Assembly: GCA_964346445.1 (NCBI GenBank)
Contig: CAYFUI010000008.1
Span: forward strand, 1-21,471
Length of the DNA stretch: 21,471 bases
Direction: 5' to 3'
Source of the DNA: JAGOZV01 sp964346445
GTDB lineage: Bacteria > Patescibacteriota > Saccharimonadia > Saccharimonadales > Saccharimonadaceae
Positions 12,875 through 20,123 of the stretch are shown here, piece after piece. A program made the position numbers and the translations under genes. The notes below the pieces were generated by a model. It saw only the letters and a list, made by a program, of their open reading frames with translations. It was not told the origin of the DNA and ran no database searches. Position 1 is the first letter of the stretch, and every line of letters begins with the position of its first letter.

Positions 12875-14293
12875 ATGGATAATTTTAAAAGAACAAAAAT
12901 ACTAGCTACAATTGGACCAAAAACTAATAATCCCGAGGCAATAGAACAGTTAATAGGCTCTGGTGCTAATGGTTTTAGGCTAAACTTTAGCCATGGTGAT
13001 TACAGCGAACGTGACCAGCAAATTGCTTGGATACGTGAAAAAAGTGAAGCTGCCGGCCGGCACGTGGCCATTCTTCAAGACCTACAGGGCCCTAAGATTC
13101 GTTTAGGGCGTTTGCATTCGCCTAAAGATGTTCACGCTGGTGAAGAGCTTATTATGGACTATGCTGCAAAAGAGCAGGTGGGAAACATTATCCCTGTTCA
13201 GTACAACTTATCGGAAAAGGTTAAGCTAGATGAGCCTATCTATATATTTGACGGTAAAATAAAAACTACGGTAATAGAAAAAGTTTCTGATACGGCAATT
13301 AAAGTGCGGGTGGAAAACGCCGGCACCCTAATGAGCAACAAAGGTATTAACCTTCCCAACACAGATTTCGCCGGGGATATCATTACCGAAAAAGACCGTC
13401 GCGATATAGAATATGGTTTAAGCAGAGATATTGATTTTGTAGCACTCAGTTTTATTCAAAGTGCGGAAGATGTGCGTAATTTACGTAATATTCTTAAAAA
13501 TGGTGGTTCTCACGCGCGCATCATAGCAAAGATAGAAACAAAAGCGGCCATCGTACCTGAAGTTATGGAGGAGATTGTCAAAGAAGCCGACGGTGTTATG
13601 GTGGCTCGTGGCGACCTAGCTATAGAGGCGGGAGATTTTGTGGTGCCGGTGATACAGCGTAAGTTAATTGAACTCTGCCGTCGTCATTGTAAGCTAGTAA
13701 TTGTTGCCACTCAGATGTTATCTAGTATGACAGATAGCCCTTCGCCTACCAGGGCAGAGGTAAGTGACGTTGCAAATGCGGTAATCCAAGGTGCGGATGT
13801 TGTTATGCTTTCAGATGAGACGGCCAATGGACGGTACCCTATTCAAACGGTTAAAGAGATGCGCAAAATAATCATCTATACCCAAAACAATATTACTGTT
13901 GAGGGTTCTTTAGAGAAACTGGCAAAACCTAGTCACGAGAAGCGGCATGCCATTAGTGGTGCCGCTGTCAGTATAGCTGAAGAGTTGCGGGCGACAGCTA
14001 TTATTGCGGAAACTAAGAATGGCTCCACCGCTAGAAGTATTGCAGGCTTTAGGCCCGACCTAAAAATTATTTCGGTCACTAGCCAAAGGCACGTTGCCCA
14101 GCAGCTATCCTTAAGGTATGCCAACCGGTCATATGTAAGGCCAGACTCAGGCGAAGCCGGGTTTTCAATTGCAGAAGAACTCCATAGAAGTGGTTACCTA
14201 GAAGATAATCCAGCAACTGTTGTTATAGTTAGCGGTAGTCAACCAGGAATAGCTGGCATGACAAACCGCATAACTGTTAGAACTATCAAGTAA
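12875..14293 (+). CDS. pyk: Pyruvate kinase
   Basis: Final ATP-yielding step of glycolysis, phosphoenolpyruvate to pyruvate (472 aa, typical length). The barrel starts with KILATIGPKT (8-17). Active-site R35/N37 follow in GFRLNFSHGD, and LQDLQGPKIR leads into the B domain (about 75-165). Catalytic K219 and metal ligand E221 are in IIAKIETK, D247 is in ARGDLAIE, and ATQMLSSM is at 278-285. The motif usually written SGETAKG is SDETANG (313-319), a small divergence. The C-terminal domain (about 345-472) is present. It is the first gene of a glycolytic segment, with tpiA 103 bases downstream. The start has no Shine-Dalgarno. Confidence 0.96.
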   Translation: MDNFKRTKILATIGPKTNNPEAIEQLIGSGANGFRLNFSHGDYSERDQQIAWIREKSEAAGRHVAILQDLQGPKIRLGRLHSPKDVHAGEELIMDYAAKEQVGNIIPVQYNLSEKVKLDEPIYIFDGKIKTTVIEKVSDTAIKVRVENAGTLMSNKGINLPNTDFAGDIITEKDRRDIEYGLSRDIDFVALSFIQSAEDVRNLRNILKNGGSHARIIAKIETKAAIVPEVMEEIVKEADGVMVARGDLAIEAGDFVVPVIQRKLIELCRRHCKLVIVATQMLSSMTDSPSPTRAEVSDVANAVIQGADVVMLSDETANGRYPIQTVKEMRKIIIYTQNNITVEGSLEKLAKPSHEKRHAISGAAVSIAEELRATAIIAETKNGSTARSIAGFRPDLKIISVTSQRHVAQQLSLRYANRSYVRPDSGEAGFSIAEELHRSGYLEDNPATVVIVSGSQPGIAGMTNRITVRTIK

Positions 14294-14321
14294 ATTTCTG
14301 TATCTTATATTTTTACCCCCA

Positions 14322-14350
14322 TACTTTAACTAGACGAAAACTAGAAAGTA
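14322..14350 (+). other. Imperfect inverted repeat between pyk and tpiA
   Basis: TACTTT-AA-CTAG and CTAG-AAAGTA can pair as 6+4 bp with a 2-base bulge around the loop ACGAAAA. No T-run follows, so a simple intrinsic terminator is unlikely. It may be an mRNA processing or attenuator-like structure, or chance. Confidence 0.35.
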
Positions 14351-14396
14351 AGGTAAACTTAAAGGTAATAGACATAAGCATAAAGTAGTGGGATAT

Positions 14397-15167
14397 ATGA
14401 CAAAAAAGACTAAATTAATTGTAGCCAACTGGAAGATGAACTTTAATGTGCAAGAGTCCAGTATTTATCTAGACAAGTTAACAAAATTAGTTAGAAAAAG
14501 ACGTGATGTCCTTGTTGTGTTAGCCCCTACCACTTTAGCCCTTCAGTCATTGTCACTACAGGTAAATTTACGCCAATTTAAGTTAGCAGCACAAAATTTT
14601 TATTGGCGGGATAGTGGGGCATTTACTGGAGAGGTTTCGGCTACTCAGCTAAAAGGAGTGGTCCAGTATGGATTAGTGGGGCATTCAGAAAGACGGTATT
14701 TATTTCATGAAAACGATAAAGATATTAGAAATAAAGTACAAGCGGCGCTGCGCAATAACATAAAGCCTATACTTTGTATTGGTGAAACAACATGGGAAAG
14801 AGCGAGCGGCGAAACAGCCGATGTCATTAGAGACCAACTAGTGGGTGGGTTAGCCAACGTCACTAGTGAAGAGCTGGGTGATGTTATTATCGCTTACGAG
14901 CCAATTTGGGCAATTGGTACCGGTGACAATGCGTCTCCAGCAGATGTGTCCCAGGCGGTAAAGGTGATTCGACAAACCATTAAACATTTATACGGTGCCA
15001 GGTGGGCTAATCAAATTACAATTTTGTATGGTGGCAGTGTAACTGCTGCAACCGCAGGTAGTTACTTGTTAACACCTGGTGTCGACGGCCTATTAGTTGG
15101 AGGCGCGAGCACAGATGCGTACCAATTTGAAGAAATAATTGAAACAGCAGACGAGGCTGCAAAATAG
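14397..15167 (+). CDS. tpiA: Triosephosphate isomerase
   Basis: Interconverts dihydroxyacetone phosphate and glyceraldehyde 3-phosphate. From ATG 14397 it is 256 aa, the normal size. The catalytic set is complete: N11 and K13 (VANWKMN), H96 (VGHSERR), E168 (AYEPIWAIGTG), and the phosphate loop LYGGSV plus GLLVGGAS near the end. The GTG at 14388 would add only three residues and is less likely. No clear Shine-Dalgarno or strong -10 precedes it, so it may rely on read-through from pyk. It is followed 10 bases later by the tail-anchored unknown gene. Confidence 0.95.
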   Translation: MTKKTKLIVANWKMNFNVQESSIYLDKLTKLVRKRRDVLVVLAPTTLALQSLSLQVNLRQFKLAAQNFYWRDSGAFTGEVSATQLKGVVQYGLVGHSERRYLFHENDKDIRNKVQAALRNNIKPILCIGETTWERASGETADVIRDQLVGGLANVTSEELGDVIIAYEPIWAIGTGDNASPADVSQAVKVIRQTIKHLYGARWANQITILYGGSVTAATAGSYLLTPGVDGLLVGGASTDAYQFEEIIETADEAAK

Positions 15168-15177
15168 GGGGTGGAAG

Positions 15178-16170
15178 ATGACAAACTTAGACTTTGAAGA
15201 GCTAGACAGGGCCGTTCAGTCTGCTATTGATGATTTAAAAAAAGAAAATACAGCTAAGGCAGAGACGCAAAAAACGGAAGAGCCAACCTTTACGCCGCTT
15301 GCGGTTCCTACAAAGCTGCCAAGCGCTCCAGCTGCCTCCCCCACACCAGCTACTGTTACAAAGAAAGTAGCTGCCCCAAAACGGCCAAAAGGTGGTGTTA
15401 GTCGCTCCCTCGATTCTTTTTCTTCTCCAGAGGCTAATGTTAACTTGACGCCAACCGTTAAGCGCCAAGCTAAAAAGGTTCAAAGTAAGCGCCCTTCCAC
15501 ACCGGTAATAGACATAGTAACACCAGTCAAAAAAAGTACCAAGAACGCAGATTTGTCAACAAAGCAGCCAGCTAAGCCAACCGATACGAAAGGTATAGTT
15601 ACACAACAAGAGCCTATTTTTGCATCACAAGAGATGGACGAAGAATCTCTATTTTTAGACCCAATTAGCCTAGAGGCCATTAATGAATCACCTTTTATAA
15701 AGAATCTACAGGTAGAGAAGCGCCCACTTGGCGCATTTACCACCCCGTTAATTGATAATTTGAATAAAAAAGATAACAAAATTAAAGAAGAGGAGCAAGC
15801 TGACTCCACAGAAATTTTCATGGCTGGAGGTGTCGATGAGCCAGCCCAACTCCCACCAGAGCTTCAAGCTGATATCCTAGCAGTTGAAACGAATGGTTTG
15901 GTTGGTAGTAAAAAGTCCGAAGCTATAGATTCGGGCACAAAAGCTAGTGCGGCAGCTAAAAGCGGTAGTGCGCCAAAAGTTAATGATGCACTAGGCGAGG
16001 ATGATGAATCAACAGTCACCGAAACTCTGTACACTAGCGAGGCCTACACTAAGCCTTTGCAGCACCCAGCAAAACAAAAGACTGGCTGGCTTAGGGTGGT
16101 TTTGATAGTCTTATTAATGCTGGTTGGGATAGTGGGCGGAGTCGTCATTTACTACACCATGACAGCGTAA
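15178..16170 (+). CDS. Tail-anchored low-complexity protein, 330 aa, unknown function
   Basis: I do not recognise the family. A short predicted helix comes first (NLDFEELDRAVQSAIDDLKK, 3-22). A long disordered linker follows, rich in Lys, Ala, Pro, Thr and Ser (about 25-150), then an acidic part with short motifs such as SLFLDPISLEAINESPF (about 157-173). One hydrophobic helix at the extreme C-terminus (about 306-328) is preceded by KQKTGWLR. No N-terminal signal is visible, so the bulk should be cytoplasmic with a C-tail membrane anchor. The start at 15178 has a G-rich Shine-Dalgarno (15167-15174); an in-frame start at 15139 would overlap tpiA. Operon with tpiA. Confidence 0.78.
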   Translation: MTNLDFEELDRAVQSAIDDLKKENTAKAETQKTEEPTFTPLAVPTKLPSAPAASPTPATVTKKVAAPKRPKGGVSRSLDSFSSPEANVNLTPTVKRQAKKVQSKRPSTPVIDIVTPVKKSTKNADLSTKQPAKPTDTKGIVTQQEPIFASQEMDEESLFLDPISLEAINESPFIKNLQVEKRPLGAFTTPLIDNLNKKDNKIKEEEQADSTEIFMAGGVDEPAQLPPELQADILAVETNGLVGSKKSEAIDSGTKASAAAKSGSAPKVNDALGEDDESTVTETLYTSEAYTKPLQHPAKQKTGWLRVVLIVLLMLVGIVGGVVIYYTMTA

Positions 16171-16172
16171 TC

Positions 16173-16181
16173 TGTTATAAT
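16173..16181 (+). promoter_or_regulatory. Extended -10 promoter of uvrD, predicted leaderless
   Basis: TGTTATAAT begins two bases after the preceding stop codon and ends at 16181. The predicted start near 16188 is one base before the GTG start codon at 16189. Confidence 0.72.
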
Positions 16182-16188
16182 TTTATAA

Positions 16189-18345
16189 GTGGATATTACT
16201 AAAGAATTAAATGATTCTCAAATTGAGGCGGTCAACGTTAAGCGAGGACCTCTCTTAATTTTAGCTGGTGCTGGGAGTGGTAAAACTAAAACACTTACCT
16301 ATAGAATTGCCCAGCTTATTAGAAACGAAAATATTAAACCAGAGAACATCTTAGCCGTCACATTTACTAATAAAGCGGCTAAAGAAATGAGGGAGCGACT
16401 TGGTACTTTGTTAAACCAGCCGGCACTCAACCACAGCTTCATGCCCTGGATGGGTACTTTTCATGGGATATGTGTAAAACTATTGCGAACAAGTGGCCAA
16501 TATATTGGTATAGATAGAAATTTTATAATATACGATGAAGGCGATAAGCTGTCCTTAATTAAGCAGGCAATGAAACAGGTAAGATTAGAGGATGAAAAAA
16601 TAAAACCTAACCTAATTGGTAATGCCATTTCAGCCGCAAAAAATGATTTTCTGACACCTGATGACTTGCACAGCCAGGCAAAGTTTTATCAACAAAAGGA
16701 CATTGCACGCGTTTATGAAAAATATGAAAAATTAAAACAAGCGGCCGGCGCTCTTGATTTCGACGACCTTTTGATTGAAACCGTTAAGCTGTTGCAGCAA
16801 AATAAAGTAGTGCGCGACCAGTGGCAGAGCCATTTTAAGCACATACTGATTGATGAGTATCAAGACACTAATAGTGCACAGTATCAAATTATTAAGTTAC
16901 TTGTAAATAGCGATAAAAACATATGTGCAGTTGGTGACGACTGGCAATCCATTTACTCTTGGCGTGGAGCAGACTATACTAATATATTAAATTTTGAACA
17001 GGATTTCCCTGGCACTAGTGTTGTACGACTTGAGCAAAATTATCGTAGTACTGGAAATATATTAGGCGCTGCGGCTAATGTTATTAAAAAGAACACAAAG
17101 CGTACTGACAAGGCCCTGTGGACGGATGCTGGTGCGGGTGCGCCAGTCAGGCTGAATGAGGCGGCCGATGAGGCGGCCGAGGCGCGCCAGGTAGCGCGAC
17201 AGATTGAGACTGCTACCACCGTAGGAGGCCGCAACTATAATGATTTTGCTGTTTTATACCGTACTAACGCCCAAAGCGTAGCCATGGAACGGGCGTTTTT
17301 ACAGTATCATATCCCGTATAAGATAGTTGGTGGTGTTCGTTTTTATGACCGAAAGGAGATACGTGATCTCGTCGCGTTCTTAAAGGTTGCTTATCAGCCA
17401 AATGATACTGTAAGCTTCTCACGCATTAGTAATGTGCCAACTCGCGGCATTGGCGCTACTAGTTTAGAACGTTTTTTGTTTTGGCAGGAAGGTACTGGTT
17501 TAAATATTATTGAAGCTTTGTTACGAGTAGAAGAGGCTAATGGATTGACACCAAGGGCTAAGGCGGCTCTCCGGCAATTGGGAGTATTTCTAGAGTCTTT
17601 ACGACGACAGGCATTCGAGGAGGGTCCTGCACAGTTAATTGAGACTGTGATTAAAAAAACTGACTACCTTGAATACATTAAGGAGGGTACTCCTAAGGAC
17701 CAAGACCGGGAAGAGAGCGTTAAAATTTTGATCTCAGAGGCACAGCAATTTGCTGACCTCGGTAGCTTTCTAGAAGAGGTAGCGTTAATGTCGAGCGCCG
17801 ACTCAGCGACTGATGGAAGAAAGGTGACTATGATGACCCTGCATGCGGCTAAGGGCTTAGAGTTTCCTGTTGTCTTTATAGTAGGTCTAGAAGAGGGTAT
17901 TTTGCCCCACGTGCGCACTTATGACTCTGGTATCGACAGCTTAGAGGAGGAGCGACGGTTAATGTATGTTGGCATGACACGAGCACGAGAAGAACTCATC
18001 TTAAGTTATGCGGTATCTAGGTATCAATATGGAACAAAAAGCTACAATATGCAATCTAGGTTTATAGCGGAAATAGGTGACTATCTAGCGGATAGTCTTA
18101 AGGTGGGGAGTCCCTATGGTACAGGGCACAGCGCCACTAACCTGCAAGACGAGTTTTTTCAAGATATGGAGCAAGACCCATTTATGGACGAGGTAAACTT
18201 ATTTGAAGTGGGTGATATGGTGTCTTCTAGCGCCTTTGGTATTGGTGAAGTCGTTGATGTTGATGGCCTGGCTGTAAGTGTTAAGTTTAAAAACGGCAAA
18301 GTTAAAAAATTGAACACAACTTTTGCCAGTTTAAAAAAGATATAG
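16189..18345 (+). CDS. uvrD: UvrD/PcrA-type DNA helicase
   Basis: Superfamily 1A 3'-5' helicase (718 aa) acting in nucleotide excision and mismatch repair and in clearing replication blocks. Motifs in order: Q motif LNDSQIEAV (7-15), Walker A GAGSGKTKT (27-35), Ia TFTNKAAKEM, GTFHGIC (89-95), Walker B IDEYQDT (221-227), III GDDWQSIYSWRG (249-260), IV LEQNYRST, V TLHAAKGLEFPVVFIVG, VI RRLMYVGMTRARE. The Trp in GDDWQSIY replaces the more usual Asp. The C-terminal ~50 residues (VGDMVSSSAFGIGEVVDVDG to FASLKKI) resemble the Tudor-like RNA-polymerase-binding domain of PcrA. The GTG start has no Shine-Dalgarno and fits leaderless initiation. It could equally be named pcrA. Confidence 0.94.
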   Translation: MDITKELNDSQIEAVNVKRGPLLILAGAGSGKTKTLTYRIAQLIRNENIKPENILAVTFTNKAAKEMRERLGTLLNQPALNHSFMPWMGTFHGICVKLLRTSGQYIGIDRNFIIYDEGDKLSLIKQAMKQVRLEDEKIKPNLIGNAISAAKNDFLTPDDLHSQAKFYQQKDIARVYEKYEKLKQAAGALDFDDLLIETVKLLQQNKVVRDQWQSHFKHILIDEYQDTNSAQYQIIKLLVNSDKNICAVGDDWQSIYSWRGADYTNILNFEQDFPGTSVVRLEQNYRSTGNILGAAANVIKKNTKRTDKALWTDAGAGAPVRLNEAADEAAEARQVARQIETATTVGGRNYNDFAVLYRTNAQSVAMERAFLQYHIPYKIVGGVRFYDRKEIRDLVAFLKVAYQPNDTVSFSRISNVPTRGIGATSLERFLFWQEGTGLNIIEALLRVEEANGLTPRAKAALRQLGVFLESLRRQAFEEGPAQLIETVIKKTDYLEYIKEGTPKDQDREESVKILISEAQQFADLGSFLEEVALMSSADSATDGRKVTMMTLHAAKGLEFPVVFIVGLEEGILPHVRTYDSGIDSLEEERRLMYVGMTRAREELILSYAVSRYQYGTKSYNMQSRFIAEIGDYLADSLKVGSPYGTGHSATNLQDEFFQDMEQDPFMDEVNLFEVGDMVSSSAFGIGEVVDVDGLAVSVKFKNGKVKKLNTTFASLKKI

Positions 18346-18373
18346 AAAATTAAAAAGCTTGCCTGTTGTCGTC

Positions 18374-18402
18374 TTGTTGTCGCGGCAGGTGGGTGTTATA
18401 AT
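18374..18402 (+). promoter_or_regulatory. Promoter of tRNA-His (-35 and extended -10)
   Basis: TTGTTG (18374-18379), a 17-base spacer, then TATAAT (18397-18402) with the TGT extension at 18394-18396. The predicted start near 18409 is 7 bases before the tRNA. This is the clearest two-element promoter in the window. Confidence 0.75.
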
Positions 18403-18415
18403 ATATTAGCAATGT

Positions 18416-18493
18416 GGCGAATGTAGCTCATTTGGTTAGAGCGTCGGGTTGTGGTTCCGAAGGTAGTGGGTTCAATCCCCATCATTCGCCCCA
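18416..18493 (+). tRNA. tRNA-His (GUG)
   Basis: It has the histidine-specific extra G(-1) at 18416 opposite discriminator C73. The acceptor stem GCGAATG/CATTCGC is perfect. The anticodon loop TTGTGGT carries GTG, the T-arm is GTGGG-TTCAATC-CCCAT, and CCA is encoded at 18491-18493. Confidence 0.96.
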
Positions 18494-18512
18494 AATTATA
18501 AATTTTATAATT

Positions 18513-18541
18513 AATAACAATCCTATTAACGGGTTGTTATT
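18513..18541. terminator. Bidirectional terminator between tRNA-His and the HTH-murA gene
   Basis: An 11-bp stem AATAACAATCC/GGGTTGTTATT (one G-U pair) with a 7-base loop, lying directly between two convergent genes. The T-tracts are short and AT-rich on both sides. Confidence 0.7.
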
Positions 18542-20074
18542 TTATAACTCTTGATAAGTTTCGATTTGTGCGCCCAACGCATTAAGGCGATTAGCAAAAT
18601 CTTCATAACCACGATTGATTGAATAGATATCTCTAAGAACAGAGACGCCCGGCGCAGCTAGCATTGCAAGCAGTATGACTACTGATGGCCTTAGGGCTGC
18701 CGGAGAAATTATATCGCCTGGGCGCCACTTAGTGGGGCCGGTAATATAAACTCGATGCATGTCTATAAGGTCAATATGGGCGCCTAGTTTAGTCAATTCA
18801 GTAAAGTAAATGGCGCGGTTTTCGTAAGACCAGTCATGAACTAGTGTCCGTCCTTTCGCGGAAGTTGCAATTAGTCCTAAAAAGGGTAAATTATCCATAT
18901 TAACACCAGGGAAAGGCATGCTGTGGAGCTTGTCTTTTGGTGCCACAAGGTTAGATTTACGTATAGTGATATCTACTAGGCGTGTCCGGTTGTTATTTGC
19001 CGTATATTCAGGAGTTAATTCATATTGTAGCCCCATATTTTTTAAGATGGCTAATTCAATTTCTAGAAATTCTATTGGTGCCCGCTTAATAGTGATTTCC
19101 GATTTGGTTACTATGGCTGCTGCAATGAAGCTCATAGCCTCAATGGGGTCTTCCGACGGTGCGTATTCTATATCCTGTTTGATGTAAGGCTTACCAGTAA
19201 TAGTTAAGGTGGTTGTGCCTATACCTTCAATTTTCACACCAAGCTTTTCAAGGAAGAAGCAAACATCTTGGACCATGTAATTTGGGCTAGCGTTACGAAT
19301 AATTGTGGTGCCATTAAAAAGTGCGGCTCCCATAATAACATTTTCCGTAACAGTATCGCCGCGTTCTGTTAAAAGTATCACCTTTTTTGTGTCATGGTTG
19401 GTGGTAACCGTAGCATGGTAGAAGCCATCAGTTTTTGCTTCTACATTGATGCCAAAATGGCTTAAGCCAGTGAGGTGCGGCTCTATGGTGCGGGCGCCAA
19501 TACTGCAGCCACCAGCAAATGGTAATTTGAACTCCTTATACTGATGGAGTAAGGGGCCTAAGAACATTATGATGGTCCGAGTTTTTTTAGCTGCCTCTAT
19601 ATTCATATTTTCTAAATCTAGTTTCTTTGGGGGGATAATTTCCAGGTCGTTGCCTTTTTGCCAGGTTATTTTAAACCCAATACTTTCTAGTACTTCGATA
19701 ATCCGGTTAACCTCTTCAATGCGTGCCACGTGCTTTAATTTAGTTGTACCTTTATTTAAGATGGCTGCACACAGCAAGCCTACCGCAGCATTTTTACTAG
19801 TATTAACTGCGATAGATCCTTCTAGTGGACGGCCACCATGAACGCGAAAATTTTTTCGTCTTTGGTAGTTAAGGCTAACTATTTCACTTGAGAGCACGTC
19901 GCTGATGCGCCCCACCATTTCTAGGCTTAAATTTTGTAGCCCGCTTTCAATCCGATTAACGGCGCTTTGACTGGTCCCTAGCTCTTTAGCTAACTGTGCT
20001 TGGGTCATTCCTCTTGAGATCCGTATTTCTTGGATTAGTTTTCCAATACGCTTTTTATGAGAATCTTTTTCCAT
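18542..20074 (-). CDS. murA: XRE helix-turn-helix fused to a MurA-like enolpyruvyl transferase
   Basis: 510 aa. Residues 8-62 are a clear XRE/Cro helix-turn-helix (GMTQAQLAKELGTSQSAVNR). Residues ~76-510 are a full EPT-fold MurA homologue, by family UDP-GlcNAc enolpyruvyl transferase, the first committed peptidoglycan step. Retained sites, with E. coli MurA equivalents in brackets: K94-N95 (K22-N23), R166 (R91), C190 in GGCSIGAR (C115), R195 (R120), R462 (R371), R488 (R397). Altered sites: N392 at the D305 region (FPGVNMDN for GFPTDMQ), A460 for D369 (AALR for TDLR), and SPNYMVQD for the usual REPEIVD. It may be an active MurA variant, a changed-specificity enzyme or a metabolite-sensing repressor. 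The -10 lies 7 bases before ATG with no Shine-Dalgarno. Divergent from glyA across a palindromic promoter. Confidence 0.92.
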   Translation of the reverse strand: MEKDSHKKRIGKLIQEIRISRGMTQAQLAKELGTSQSAVNRIESGLQNLSLEMVGRISDVLSSEIVSLNYQRRKNFRVHGGRPLEGSIAVNTSKNAAVGLLCAAILNKGTTKLKHVARIEEVNRIIEVLESIGFKITWQKGNDLEIIPPKKLDLENMNIEAAKKTRTIIMFLGPLLHQYKEFKLPFAGGCSIGARTIEPHLTGLSHFGINVEAKTDGFYHATVTTNHDTKKVILLTERGDTVTENVIMGAALFNGTTIIRNASPNYMVQDVCFFLEKLGVKIEGIGTTTLTITGKPYIKQDIEYAPSEDPIEAMSFIAAAIVTKSEITIKRAPIEFLEIELAILKNMGLQYELTPEYTANNNRTRLVDITIRKSNLVAPKDKLHSMPFPGVNMDNLPFLGLIATSAKGRTLVHDWSYENRAIYFTELTKLGAHIDLIDMHRVYITGPTKWRPGDIISPAALRPSVVILLAMLAAPGVSVLRDIYSINRGYEDFANRLNALGAQIETYQEL

Positions 20075-20080
20075 ATGCTT

Positions 20081-20102
20081 ATTATATCATGAGTGATATA
20101 AT
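20081..20102. promoter_or_regulatory. Palindromic bidirectional promoter / candidate operator (HTH-murA and glyA)
   Basis: A perfect inverted repeat ATTATATCA-TGAG-TGATATAAT. Each arm is also an extended -10: TGATATAAT at 20094-20102 drives glyA (start near 20109), and the same sequence on the minus strand (20089-20081) drives HTH-murA with a predicted start at its ATG (20074). It is shaped like an XRE dimer site. Confidence 0.7.
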
Positions 20103-20123
20103 AAAAGTAACAAAGGAGTGCGC

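Noticed and set aside
15235..15821. Two minus-strand frames opposite the tail-anchored gene
   Set aside because: They are rich in Ser/Cys/Trp from antisense Lys/Pro/Thr codons, with no initiation signals; shadows.
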